Below, in pieces: positions 50,960-64,000 of a stretch of 64,000 bases of DNA. How positions within the stretch are numbered: position 1 is the stretch's first letter; every line of letters begins with the position of its first letter. Under the pieces are notes generated by a model. The model searched no databases and had not been told where the DNA came from. It saw nothing but the letters and a program-made list of their open reading frames with translations. The stretch spans positions 16,850,198 through 16,914,197 of the forward strand of contig CM022670.1 in assembly GCA_012295275.1 (NCBI GenBank). Reading direction: 5' to 3'. The stretch comes from Chrysomallon squamiferum (Eukaryota; Mollusca; Gastropoda; Neomphalida; Peltospiridae). Both the position numbers and the translations under genes were made by a program.

Positions 50960-51465
50960 TACATGGTTGCCAGTATCAATGGCCGTCATATAAAGGTCAT
51001 AAATGTTTCTGGTGTTCAAGTAACGAAAACGCAAAGGAAAGAAACAAAATCGGAATGGTTTCATCTCTACGTATCGGAATATATCTGTTCTCTCACTCGC
51101 AGAAAAAAGGTCATGTATTTTCTATCTCCAGACTTGACCAAACCGAAACTTTCTTTAATCTTCGGTTGCAATTCCCCTATCACTTGCCCACTCGCTCTCC
51201 AAGCATCTCTTTCCGCCGAACGAGAAATATTCATAAAATAGTTTCGCCTTTTTCTTTTCTCTCGCAATTCGAGGAATTTGTTGGCAGAATTCTGCATGTG
51301 TTTACGTCTGCTAGTATCGCCACTGATATCAATTTATTCCATATGCACAAACCATTTACAGCGCATTGTTCTGCGTTTTTTCAATATGGTTGTTTTCCGC
51401 ATGAGAGAGACCACCTCGGTGTCCTTGCACAAAAACTGCGAAATCTTCGTGTTTCAAACTGACGT
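50960..51465. other. Unique intronic island
   Basis: About 500 bp of non-repetitive DNA lies between two microsatellite clusters. A 135-codon plus-strand frame (51055-51462) covers most of it and overlapping frames exist on the minus strand. The translation shows no domain, and composition does not favour one frame, so I regard it as non-coding and possibly regulatory. Confidence 0.35.
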
Positions 51466-51527
51466 AAAGTATCGCTTATTTTAGTTTTAGTTTCTGTCTG
51501 TTTCTTTAGATTGCTTCATATCTGTTT

Positions 51528-51610
51528 GTGTGTGTATATATATGTGTGTGTGTGTGTGTGTTTCGATAGTTTGTTTCATGTGTGTATTTGTGTGTGTATA
51601 TATATATATG

Positions 51611-51644
<34 letters not shown>

Positions 51645-51722
51645 TGTATGTGTGTGTATGTATATGTATATCTGTATCTACATCTATCTATATATCTGTA
51701 AATATATGTGTGTGTGTGTACA
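51528..51722. repeat. (GT)n/(TATG)n compound microsatellite
   Basis: GT, TA and TATG blocks alternate. A TATG run lies at about 51616-51650. Confidence 0.9.
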
Positions 51723-53150
51723 TGTAAGTTCATTATTTTATCAATGTAGTTTTCTACAGTTATTATTTATTTAAATATTTATTTATTTATTTATTTCGTT
51801 TTATTTATTTGTTTTGTTTTCATTTTATTTGTTTTGTTTTTTTTAATTTTTGTTTTTGTTTTTGTTTGTTTTCTTTAATTCTCGTTTCTTACTTTTGTAA
51901 AAATTTACTTCTGGTAAATAGATTTGTCGTCAGTTTTGAAATTAGAAAATATTAACATGGTTAAGAATGTTCAGAAATATAAACTCGTTTCTGTAATATA
52001 CTTTTATTACTAAAAATAATTTATTTCCTCAGCTTTTTTTACATATATTCATTCATCTTCCCATACTTTCACGCGAGTCCATCCGTCCTTCCATATATCC
52101 AGTCATCCATTCATCAATACATACATACATACATACATACACATACATACATACTAGTTTCTGTAAATATTTGATTATATATATACACACACACACATAT
52201 ATATATGTATACATAATCTAATTAGATGCACATAAGACAATAGAATATTTATATATCCATACAAGAAAAAAACAATCACTCTCAAAGATATACATACACA
52301 TACACACAGACACTTAGATATACATACATAAAGTAATAAAGATAGCATTTTATCATTCAATCATATTAAAGTTGTTGTTTATAAATAGTTTCTTTCTCTT
52401 CGACATCATTTACCGCTTGAATTTTTTTTTTAAATAGTTCTTTTTACCGAATTAATGATTTTGTTTTTTCAAATGAAAGTAATAGTTAGTGTTTTAATAT
52501 TTAATTATTTAAATAAAATAATGAATTTTTAACGACACCCCAGCACGAAAAAAAAAAATTAAATAGTAAAACAGTATTATCAGAATTTATATGAAACAGT
52601 ATAAAAAGCTGTGCAAAATATATGGATCACACTTAAGTGAAATATAAAATTTATTTAAATATTTTTGTTAATTATTGTAACTCCATTAAAATGACGTTAA
52701 TGTATAAAAAGGTTATTTTTCATGAATTTGCAGTCGTCTATTCACTGTCAGAATTAAATTTTTATTTCATACAGTGAATTAAATTTTTTTAATTTAGTAG
52801 CGTATGAATCGAGTATTGGGAGAACTAAACGTATCTAAAGTATTTTATGAAAATGTAAAGATAGCTAATTATTTTTGATAAAAAAAATATACATGTTGTA
52901 TATATATGTACTTTACAAATGAAAAAATATTTTTAATGATTTATGTAATTAATTGCACATGACTTTTTTTGTTTTGTTTTATGCAACACAAAATTTAAAT
53001 CATCAAAAACAAATTACATTTGAATTATATATTGCTTTATCAAAAAAGTGATTTCGTATTTAAATGAGAAAAAAAATCATCATATTTTTTACCTTTATTA
53101 TTTGTGAAATTAAATAGATAAAAATCAGGCATGTAATTAATTAAACAAAT

Positions 53151-53154
<4 letters not shown>

Positions 53155-53218
<64 letters not shown>
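53155..53218. repeat. (CA)n(TA)n microsatellite
   Basis: A CA run of about 20 units is followed by a TA run. Confidence 0.95.
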
Positions 53219-54175
53219 CATATATACACAGACACAAATACATATACATATATTTAAAGTGCATTTGTAAATACACATCTTGTGAGATTATATATTTTGT
53301 GCTTACTGATTACTGCTCTTGATTACTGAACTCTTATTTCATTTTAACATATAAACACAGCGCTGATAACATCCTTTTTTCTGAAACGTTCTCTCCGCCA
53401 CTGAGTCTGGTGTATTTGTGTGTGGGTGTTGTGCACTTTTGAATGCACGTTCATCTGTTAAATGTTATATAAGTGAAGTCATGTGTTACATTTATAACGT
53501 TGTTAACACATGGGTTATATATTATTCAACCCCACAAGTTGATTTGTGTCAAAGTGAAAGTAGTAAAAACAGTGACATCTACGAGTACATATTTTTGAAT
53601 ATATGACACAAAACATTTTTTAAAAATTCAAAAGTAAAACAGAAGAAAAAGAAAAAAATGAAAATTCTGGTAATGTTAAGACAGATATTTGTATTAAAAT
53701 ATGTAAAATGATGTGTATTTGTATTTACATAATTCTATATATATATATATTTTTAAATTTCCATGGTATATAAGTAATTGAATATGTATGTGTACGTATA
53801 CAAATGCATTGTTATTTGTACTGGAAAGTATGCACTAATATTTCTTTAAAATATATATATATTTAAATTCTCTGAATTATAGTTCTTTAGTATTACAAGT
53901 TTAATATATATTTATTCGCACACGCAGACACTCACAAACACACACACACACGTGTATTAAAATAAAAAATCTTACGTATTTATATTTATATAATTTTATA
54001 TTATTTTAAATCCGCTGATATATATTTAATTCAAAATATGTTATAAGTATAAAATAAATATATATATACATTATAATTTGTACTAAAATATATAAGCTGA
54101 CGTATTTTTATAATTTCTATAAATGTATTTTTATAGTCTTTGATATATTCCTGTAGTTAACTAAAAATTATTGTA

Positions 54176-54325
54176 AATATATATATATATATATATATTC
54201 GTTATCATTTATACTAAAATATATTGTAAATGTAATATATATATATATGTATGTATGCATTTATGTATGTATGTATAGGTACGCATGTATGTATGTACGT
54301 ATGCATGTATGTATGTATACACACA
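54176..54325. repeat. (TA)n and (TATG)n microsatellite cluster
   Basis: A TA run at 54178-54198 and a second near 54236 lead into TATG/CATG units. It has no coding content. Confidence 0.9.
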
Positions 54326-55894
54326 AACACATAACCATCATCACAGTGGTTATTAAAAAAAGAATTCAGTCCATATAGTCAGGGCCATTTCACGTAGAAA
54401 ACATTTCACACTTTGAAAATTAAATAAAAGTTAAAAATGGCTAAATATTGACAGATCAGTTATATTCATAATGCCTTCCTGTGGCGTATTTATATAATAT
54501 TCTACATCAGAACCATTGTAAAACCTGAAACCTTTGAAACGGCCAATAATCAACAGCGACATAAAATCACATTTTCACACACACACAGAGCGTAATTCGG
54601 TAACTTAAACACATTAGCTCAGCAAACCGTATCCATGACAACGTGACGGTTATGGAAAATTAATGAATAATGTGAATCGGATGTAATATTATAGAAATGA
54701 AGGACATTTATGTAACTTTGTATTATTTAAACGGTGGATATAGCGTTACGGTTAAAAACAGAAACAAAAAACGTTTTTTAAAAAAAAAAGACTAATTTTG
54801 ATACGTCGGCTAAGCCTTCAAATGTATATAACAATATACTGATAATTACTTTATACGTTGTTGTAATTTTCTCCGTTGTTTACAAAGCTGTTGACTAGTC
54901 AGTGGTGGTAAACAAAACAGAATTGTTTTTTGTTGGTACAGCATCGTAGTATGCAAACTGTGTCTGCGTTACTGAACCCCTCAGAAACAAAGAAAGCGTT
55001 ACTGGCTAACCTTGTATCCATGGTTACGGTAAATACGTGATTATATTTATTTAATATCATGTTTCTGTGTGATAGATAAAGAATAATAATAATAAAAAAG
55101 TTGTTTTAACGATTATAAAATTATTGATAGACAATCAATCAGTACAAATAAATAGATTATACAAAATAATTATCATTCTCAAAAAAAAAAAATCTAAATT
55201 TAACATATACAGAATTAAATAATAAAAAAAAATTATTAGCAGAACAACAAAATACCAAGCAGCTAAACAAAACAAAAAAATAATTTAAAAAAAAATAAAT
55301 AAAAATATAAATAAAAAATATAAATAAAAAATAAACAAAAATAAAAATAAAAATAAAATATTATATCATTCCATCGTCTGAACAAAACACATACGCACAC
55401 ACAGAGATACACAAACAACAAATATAATCCAGAAAGATAACAAATAAAAATATAATAAATAACAAAAATAATAAGAAACTGAATAAGTAAGTAAGTAAGT
55501 AATGAAATAAATAAATAAATAAATAAATAAATAAAACAAAAGAAACGAAACAGCAAACAACTGGAAGCAAAACAGCAAACAGTCACACGAAGAACGTGAC
55601 TTGAGTGGTATGTAAACTATTGCTTCTCGTTATTCTCGTTTTCGCGTCGAGAGAGACACGTCATGTGTAAGAACAATGATTATTTTGAATTATTGTAATA
55701 TCGAACGGTCTGTGCGTCTGTCTGTTTGTTCAGCAAATGCTGATGGCGTCTGGCACACGTGTTTTCAGACATTTAATACCCGTATACAAGCTCGGCGGTT
55801 AACAAGTATACACTTTTTTAATTGTTCCGTCAGATTCTCTCTCTCCCTCTGTTTTTTTTTTTTTTTTTTTTATTTTTTTTTACACACGTAAACG

Positions 55895-56300
55895 CACATA
55901 CACATAACATCGGTCGGAGAAGATTACCTCTGTTTTGACAGCTCTGGCTGGTTAAATATTTTTACTATCGGTGTGTTAAATGTTATAACAAATGGTCGGT
56001 GTAAATGAAGGGTACGCGCGGCTGAAATAGCAACATTTGTGTGTATAAATAAGCAAGGCAAACATCGAGTGACTGTCGGCTTGAACGGGGCCAAGCCAGG
56101 GTCGACAACTTGTGCACGCTCGTTACTAAGGCGGAGCTCTCTAATTGAGAGACTGGTAACTTTCTCGCCAGGTGTAGCAACTTCGTAATTAACTTCTTGC
56201 CACCATTTGCCCGCTCACTTCAGAAGAACTGTCACTTATTTACGAACGTAAACCAAGACGTATTGATACAGACTTCGAGCTGAGTACAGTTTGTTAGACA
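55895..56300. other. Unique higher-GC intronic island, candidate enhancer
   Basis: The segment is CpG-bearing, non-repetitive and contrasts with the flanking AT-rich DNA. It contains homeodomain-like words inside a short inverted repeat (CTCTCTAATTGAGAG at about 56138-56152) and TCGTAATTAACTT near 56184. No exon is recognised. Function is inferred from composition and position only. Confidence 0.3.
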
Positions 56301-56873
56301 AGCATGTTGAGTGCAATATTCTGAGATGTCTATGTTTCAAACACTCCCGTTACTCAAAAATTTCATAAAGGTGACTTTGATTTTTAAAAGTTAAAAACAC
56401 ATTTTCCATGTTTCTGTAGTAATACAGATACCTGTATATTCATTTATTCACTTTTGTAAAATCCATATAATTATAATACAAATCTTCTCAGATAGACAAA
56501 ACATCACTAAAACAAATAAAAACAGAATATATATATATACAAATAAAATAAAAAAAAATGAAATTACTTTAAATTAAAAATAATTATATAAATATACGGT
56601 TTCGTTTTATTCAAATACTTCACTGCTCGTTTCTCTTCGCTACGTCACATATACCAAGATAAAATGTTTAATTAAGAGGGGTTTGTTTTATTTAAGACAG
56701 AAAAGTATCTGAAAATAAAAAAGCTACTGCCGCCGCACATGTGTAAATATATATAAAATAAATAAGTAAATAAATAAATAAATCTTCCCCAAATATACAG
56801 AACTTAATAATAAAGTGTAATAAAGTTATGCCTTTGTATAAGTTAAATTTAAATTGTATTAAAATCATCAACA

Positions 56874-56910
<37 letters not shown>

Positions 56911-57502
56911 GTTATAAATATATAGTTCTGTATCTAAAGCAGCTTTTGTTCTGTACTTTTTGAAATCCTTCTATGATGATTTTTACCTATTGCAAATTGA
57001 AATTATCTATATTGATAAATGTGTTTCTTTCGTATTTTGTTGTTGTTGTTTTGAAAAGTGAATAATTAAATACAGTTTTCAATTTTATAGGATTATTATT
57101 CTTTTGCTTTGTTACCTAAAAAACCCCACATAATATAAACTATTTTTTCCACATTTCCAGTGCCATTTTCTTTTTTCCCTGATGCCATTATTTCCCAGTG
57201 ACTTTTTTTTTTTTTTTTTTTTTTTTGTACTTCACAGCATGCACCTAAGTGTTTATTTATTTAGTTAGTTACTTACTTATTTATAAGGAAGTATGTAAAA
57301 TGGTTCTGAAAGGTCTGTCAGACTAACTGTTGACGATTCGGGTGTGTCAAATATTCCGTGTTTAGTTTCTTGACACGTCTCCAGGTACTCTCTTCCTTAA
57401 AAGCTTTTTCAGATACTTTTTAATCTCATTGTCAAATACGTTGTCACTGCGTATTTGTCACACTTGTCCGAGGTTGCTGTGTCCAGATCAAGTCAGACGA
57501 GT

Positions 57503-58886
57503 GTTCTGTGTTACCAGATAACTGTTATTAATAACAGTAATTTAACTTGAAAAAACAAACTTCTGTTGTGTAATTTAACAAGAAAAATAAACTGCTGTGT
57601 ATTATTAGATAAATAGTAATTTAACTTGAAAAAAAAAATAAACTGTTGTGTATTACTAGATAGATAACTATTTTTAATAACAGTAATTTAATTAATAACA
57701 AGAGTAATTTAACGTGAAAAAATAAACTATTGTGTATTAATAGATAGATAACTATTTTTAATAAAAGTAATTTTATTTAAAAAATAAACTGTTGTGTATT
57801 CCTAGATAGATAAATATTATTAATAACAGTAATTTAACTTGAAAAAATAAACAGTTCTGTGTTACCACATAACTATTTTTAATAACAGTAATATATCATG
57901 AAAAAATAAACTATTGTGTATTAATAGATAGATAACTATCTTTAATAACAGTAATTTAACGTGAAAAAATAAACTGTTGTGTTTAACTAGATAGATAACT
58001 ATTTTTAATAACAGTAATTTAACTTGAAAAAAATAAACTGTTGTATATTACTGTTTAACTAGATAGATAAAAATAATTTTTAATAACAATTTTTAATGTT
58101 ATTTAACATAAAAAATAAAAATAAACTTGTGAATTACAAGATAACTATTTTTAATAACAGCAATTTAACTTGAAAAAATAAACTTGTGTATTACTAGATA
58201 GATAACTATTTTTAATAACAGTAATTTAACGTGAAAAAATAAACTGTTGTGTATTATTAGATAGATAACTATTTTTAATAACTGTTATTTAACTTGAAAA
58301 ACAAACTACCAGATAGATAACTATTTTTATTTAACTTGAAAAAATAAACTTGTGTATTTAGATAACTTTTTACTAGATATGAAAAATAAACTATTTTTAA
58401 TAACAGCAATTTAACTTGAAAAAATAAACTTGTGTATTACATAGATAACTATTTTTAATAAACAGCAATTTAAAAAATAAAAAATGTGTATTCCTAGATA
58501 GAAAAATATTATTAGATAACTAATTTTTGAAAAAATAAACTGTTGTGTATTACTAATTTAACTATTTTTTAACAGTAAAAATGAAAAAATAAAAGTTACC
58601 TGTTATTTATAATATTAAAATCATGAAAAATAAACTGTTGTGTATTTTTATAACTAACTGAACATAACATGAAAAAATAAACTGTTGTATTCTAGAAAAC
58701 TATTTTTAATATCAGTAATTTAATTAGAAAAGGACTTTTGATATATTAAATAATACGTATTTTTTATAACTGAACAGGACAAAATAAACTGTTTATTCTG
58801 TTAAATTACTTTTTGATATAAGTAATATAACATAGGACAAAATGAACTGTTACTAGATAGATAGGTATAGTAAATAAAAATAACTT
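57503..58886 (+). repeat. 63-64 bp intronic minisatellite, degenerate
   Basis: The unit reads approximately TGAAAAAATAAACTGTTGTG, then TATTACTAGATAGATAACTA and TTTTTAATAACAGTAATTTAAC. ATAAACT recurs at 57907, 57970 and about 58034, a 63-64 bp period. Copies from about 58300 onward are truncated, scrambled and rich in small indels. The last about 190 bp are repeated in reverse orientation at 59370-59593. Confidence 0.9.
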
Positions 58887-59369
58887 AACTTAGGGAAAAC
58901 AATGTTCATTCTGTCAGTTGACTTTGTAATGTAGCTGATTGCTTGACTGTTTGATTGTTTATTTATTTATTTATTTTTGTTGTTATTGTCTAGTAAATCT
59001 GGAAATTTGTCTAGAAAGAGAAAATCGACATTTCAACGAAAAATCAAATTACAGTTTGTGTTTGTAACAATTGTTGTATTTACCAATTAAACAAGCGACG
59101 CTTATTATTATTATTATTATTTTTATTATTGATATTGTCATTTTTATTTATAGTTTAAAAGAAAGTCTCTTATAGAGAGAGAGAGAGAGAGAATAATATA
59201 GGAGATGTTATTTGTAATTAATGAATGTATTATGACTCAATATGTTCCCCAGAATAAAGCACTGTTATATAATATATTCAATCAGTATATTCTCCACCCC
59301 CAAATGAAAGCACAATTTTCATATATATTCAACAATGAATAATATAAAGTTGTGTTGTGAACAGAATTA

Positions 59370-59593
59370 GTTATTTATATTTACTATATCTATCTATCTA
59401 GTAATAGACAACAGTTCATTTTGTCCTATGTTATATTACTTATATCAAAAAGTCCTATCTATTTAACAGAATACAACAGTTTATTTTTTCATGTTCAGTT
59501 AGTTATAAAAAAATACGTATCTATTTAATAATACACAACAGTCTAATTTTTCACATTAAATTACTGTTATTAAAGATAGTTTTCTATTAGAGT
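59370..59593 (-). repeat. Inverted copy of the minisatellite next to the exon 2 acceptor
   Basis: Read on the minus strand this segment gives CTAATAGAAAACTATCTTTA, ATAACAGTAATTTAA, TACGTATTTTTTTATAACTA, GGACTTTTTGATATAAGTAA, TATAACATAGGACAAAATGA and TTACTAGATAGATAGATATA. It matches 58693-58886 nearly base for base. The arms are separated by about 480 bp. The right arm ends only about 18 bases before the AG at 59610-59611. In pre-mRNA the arms could pair into a stem of roughly 190 bp. Confidence 0.9.
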
Positions 59594-59611
59594 GTTTTCT
59601 TTGTTTTACAG
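59594..59611 (+). promoter_or_regulatory. 3' splice acceptor of Dmrt3-like exon 2
   Basis: The pyrimidine-rich sequence GTTTTCTTTGTTTTACAG ends in AG at 59610-59611. The exon then supplies AA, which completes a GAA codon with the G left at 45211. Confidence 0.9.
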
Positions 59612-60435
59612 AAACGAAAGACAAAGTCGAAGTGGACACGTCAAGCGACTGCGACAGCGACACGCCGCACACAGAGAACAAGAGAGCAGCAACTATCACA
59701 ACTCGGCACGAGAGTTCCGAAACGAGACTGAGAGAGGCGGAGAGCGCCGACAGCCCCACTGCGTACAGACCGGGTAGATTGACCCCGCTGGAGATTCTCG
59801 AGCGCGTTTTTCCCCTTCAGAGGAAATCTGTTCTCGAGCTCGTGTTGCAGGGATGTAACGGAGACTTAGTGAAAGCCATAGAACACTTTCTGTCTGCGCA
59901 GGACACGGTGATGGCACAACAGGCCGTTATTCAAGCGCAGTCCAGATCTACGAACTGTAAAACTAATCCTTTCCTTGGCAGACTGACTAGCAGCGTGTCT
60001 AACATAAACACAATGCGGCCCATGACTTCAGCGAGCAAACTCTCGTACGGTGGTCTGAAGTCGGCCTTCACGCCCCTGCCACCGCCTCCCATTAACCAAG
60101 GACTTCATTCTGCTTTCACCCCGCATCTATCATCTTTTCCTTCCGACAGCTTCCGAGGATCTATCTTTTCTAATCACCCAAGAGCTAACGACCTCATCGG
60201 CTTCGGCCATCACTTTCCTTACTCTGGGTTTGGAGGAATTTCTCCTGCAAGTATTTCTGGAGTGATGCCGTCTCCGTTCTCGTTCCAACCGTACCGCCTT
60301 ATTCCAGAAGTGACACCCGCATCAGCACGCACCCCGGACAAAAACAGTGAGAAGTCTGCAATGACGGACTCTGATCACGTCTCCGACAGCTGGGACGAGG
60401 GCTTGTCACCGAAAGATACAAACGAAGCGGACTGA
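59612..60435 (+). CDS. dmrt3: Dmrt3/dmrt93B-like transcription factor, exon 2 (DMA domain, C-terminus)
   Basis: Spliced to 44845-45211 in frame, this exon completes a protein of about 396 residues ending at TGA (60433-60435). After an acidic, Ser/Thr-rich linker comes an intact DMA domain at about residues 177-219: RLTPLEILERVFPLQRKSVL, then ELVLQGCNGDLVKAIEHFLS. The C-terminal half is rich in Pro, Ser and Phe (SAFTPLPPPP, SPFSFQPYRL) and closes with an acidic tail. The DMA domain is a helical interaction module peculiar to the DMRT A/3 class. The frame is uninterrupted, unlike that of the neighbouring Dmrt4/5. It could in principle be called A2-like, since the two groups are close, but the DM domain favours Dmrt3. 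Confidence 0.9.
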
Positions 60436-60471
60436 AGGTTACCACAGCATTCTGACCAGCATGCTGTTGTT

Positions 60472-60477
60472 AATAAA
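60472..60477 (+). terminator. Polyadenylation signal of the Dmrt3-like gene
   Basis: AATAAA lies 37 bases after the stop codon, directly downstream of GCATGCTGTTGTT. The position would give a very short 3' UTR. Later signals may be used instead. Confidence 0.5.
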
Positions 60478-60780
60478 AAAAGTAATTAGAGTTTGATGAA
60501 CAAATTAGAGACTTAATGTGTTGACTTTGATTCGTTATTGCTCACTTTACACCAAGCAAGAAATGTCGATGTTGCGCAATTATTGTTGCAGACAAACTGT
60601 GAAAATAGGTGTACAAATATAAATGTCCCAAGAATATGTATATAAATATGTGTCTGTACATATATTGTTATTCTTTCCGCAGAAAAGTATTTATTTAAAA
60701 CTGATATGGGTATGTAATATACGTTTACAAAGGTTACAAAAAAAAAAAAAAAAAAATGAAAAAGGAGAACTAAATTGATG
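60478..60780 (+). other. Probable 3' UTR or flank of the Dmrt3-like gene
   Basis: The DNA is AT-rich and holds no frame of interest. It ends in a poly(A) tract at about 60739-60757. Confidence 0.4.
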
Positions 60781-61360
60781 GCTCTGTTATTTTCGTGACA
60801 AAAGCAAATCGCGACACAGCCGCACGTTTTGCTCAGTGTCTCTTTTCTTTCCATCTGGCGTCACCGTGGTTGTGCAATATCTGTCGCTTGGATTAACACG
60901 CGTATCACGTTCGCTGTGAACCTGGTGACACGAGCGAGGCGGGGTGAAGTAGGTGTCTCCGGCGCGGTACGGTCTGACACCCTCGTTGTCACACTGATTA
61001 ACCACACCGCGGACTGCTCTGTTTACACTTTCAGTAGGTTTCTTCCAACGTCTCGTTCCCAGACTTGAACTCCAGTGGTTTGGATGACGGGGATCGAGAC
61101 TGGAGGCTGGACTCCTGTCTCCGCTCAACAATGTGTCGGTAAACAGTCGGCCGGCAGAAAGTCGCCTGGGTGGGACGCTGCCAATAGACTAATATCATTC
61201 TTACCGGTAAAACCACGAGGATGTGCCGATTCGAGTGTGCGCAGGGAAAACAGATCCACGCTTTTGTCAGTGTTTAACTTGACTGTAACACTATACACCT
61301 TTGCAAAGTTAGACACAATACATATTTAAGTGACCACTTATCGTTACTTTGCAAAATGCA
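60781..61360. other. CpG-rich unique island downstream of Dmrt3-like gene
   Basis: About 550 bp are unusually rich in CpG for the window (for example CTCCGGCGCGGTACGG near 60958) and open in several frames on both strands, as expected of GC-rich DNA. No domain is recognised. It contains a GTGACACGAG / CTCGTTGTCAC inverted pair (60926-60935, 60982-60992) and two TTTGCAAA words (about 61301 and 61352). It may be a CpG-bearing promoter of a gene further along, an enhancer or an undetected exon. Confidence 0.35.
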
Positions 61361-61689
61361 CTTCTTTTATCGCAAACACGAGCTATTGAGGGACGAGAGA
61401 CGTATTGTGAAATGTCTATTTCAAAGTGATTGCTGGAACTTTTGATGTTTCCATCGCTTTTCTCTCTGTAGTCAGGAACGCGTCTTTTTGTGCGACTGTT
61501 GACAGATAAAACAAACACGTGACATCGTGTCTACGGCTTGATGTTTGATCACTAAGTATTGCTTTCTACTATGTGTTTTCGTATTCTTCCTGTATTCGTT
61601 TGCAGTATGTTACAACTAACGTTTGCTAGTAACTACATAAACGTGCAATAATTGTTTGTTTTTAACTACATGGCGTTAACAAACAAAAG

Positions 61690-61690
<1 letters not shown>

Positions 61691-61732
<42 letters not shown>

Positions 61733-61738
61733 TGTATA

Positions 61739-61772
<34 letters not shown>
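61691..61772. repeat. (TA)n microsatellite
   Basis: Two long TA runs are separated by GGTGTATATATATG. Confidence 0.95.
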
Positions 61773-61778
<6 letters not shown>

Positions 61779-61979
61779 TTAAAATATGATATAATAAAAT
61801 ATAATATATTTTTATTTGTTTATATTTTTATATATATATATTTTATTACTTAGATGACACATAATCAAAATATCAACATTTTTATTTGTTTTTTTTTAAC
61901 TTTATTTTATTACTAAGAAATTAACACATTTTTGTTTTCTTTTTTCAAATGAGCATTTTTCAAACTGAAAGACTGTTTT

Positions 61980-62225
61980 ATTTATTTATTTATTTATTTA
62001 TAGAATTACTTATGAAATAAAGGTTTTAACGACAATATCAACAGTAACAATAACAAGAACAACAGCAACAATAATAAATATTATTATTATTATTATAGTA
62101 GTAGTATTAATGATAATAATAATAATAATAATAATAGTAATAATAATAATAACTATAATTAATAAATTAATAATAAAATAATAATAATAATAATAATAAT
62201 AATAACTATAATAAACAAATAAATA
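61980..62225. repeat. (ATTT)n, ATT and AAT repeats
   Basis: A short ATTT run (61980-62002) is followed by AAC, ATT and several AAT runs (62111-62210). Confidence 0.85.
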
Positions 62226-62379
62226 ATAAAACTTCTATATGTTTAGAGAGAGAGAGATGTACTGCTATTTTACTATTTCAACCTGTTAATTTATTTGAAA
62301 GTACAAGACGATTTAAACACTAAATCTGCCTTCAAACTTCGTCCGGTTTAATAAAATCCCTATGCATTTAAATATTTTA

Positions 62380-64000
<1,621 letters not shown>

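Larger units (their letters stand above)
45212..59611 (+). other. 14.4-kb intron 1 of the Dmrt3-like gene
   Basis: The intron is bounded by a GTGAGA donor and a TTGTTTTACAG acceptor. No nested gene is recognised on either strand. Most of it is AT-rich DNA with microsatellites. Unique, less AT-rich patches lie at about 48660-48940, 50960-51460, 54880-55030 and 55900-56290. The open frames in these patches lack recognisable domains. Long first introns separating DM and DMA exons are common in DMRT genes and often host enhancers. Confidence 0.85.

Noticed and set aside
61296-61360. Pair of TTTGCAAA words as a nuclear-receptor element
   Set aside because: The words are palindromic, common in AT-rich DNA and not arranged as a recognised receptor repeat.

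Overview
The window is strongly AT-rich, microsatellite-saturated DNA from an invertebrate animal. The gene content is two multi-exon DM-domain (doublesex/mab-3 related, DMRT) transcription factor genes. Both belong to the DMA-domain class and both lie on the + strand. Coding exons stand out as CpG- and GC-rich islands with consensus GT/AG splice sites and very long introns. The protein sequences and DNA texture fit a protostome. A mollusc or other lophotrochozoan is my first guess, but a crustacean cannot be excluded. I see no bacterial, organellar or viral genes, no tRNA or rRNA, and no CRISPR.

Layout. 1-6872: non-coding, probably the end of intron 1 of gene A, whose DM-domain exon must lie upstream of the window. 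6873-7631: last coding exon of gene A, a Dmrt4/5 (DMRTA; fly dmrt99B) homologue. Its DMA domain is interrupted by a one-base frameshift at about 7214. 7632-44540: about 37 kb of intergenic DNA filled with simple repeats and several minisatellites: a 35-bp array near 22.7 kb, 38-bp near 28.4 kb, 49-bp near 30 kb and 18-bp at 39.7-41.5 kb. It also holds three small non-autonomous element candidates (33.1, 35.2 and 39.8 kb). 44541-45211: promoter-proximal island and DM-domain exon of gene B, a Dmrt3/dmrt93B-like gene. 45212-59611: its 14.4-kb intron, with a CRE-containing repeat near the donor and a 63-64 bp minisatellite whose inverted copy abuts the acceptor. 59612-60435: second coding exon with the DMA domain and stop. 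60436-64000: 3' flank with an AATAAA signal, a CpG-rich unique island and more microsatellites.

How the genes relate. Both genes carry an intron at the same reading-frame phase (after codon base 1), and both have a DMA domain in the exon after it. They are therefore tandem paralogues with conserved architecture. DMRT proteins bind DNA as dimers through the DM zinc module and act in sexual and neural differentiation. A Dmrt4/5-Dmrt3 neighbourhood resembles the clustering of DMRT genes in other animals. The coordinates of the unusual structures (the frameshift, the inverted repeat at the splice acceptor, the element inserted into a satellite, and the fold-back hairpin) were worked out by eye and need alignment to confirm.
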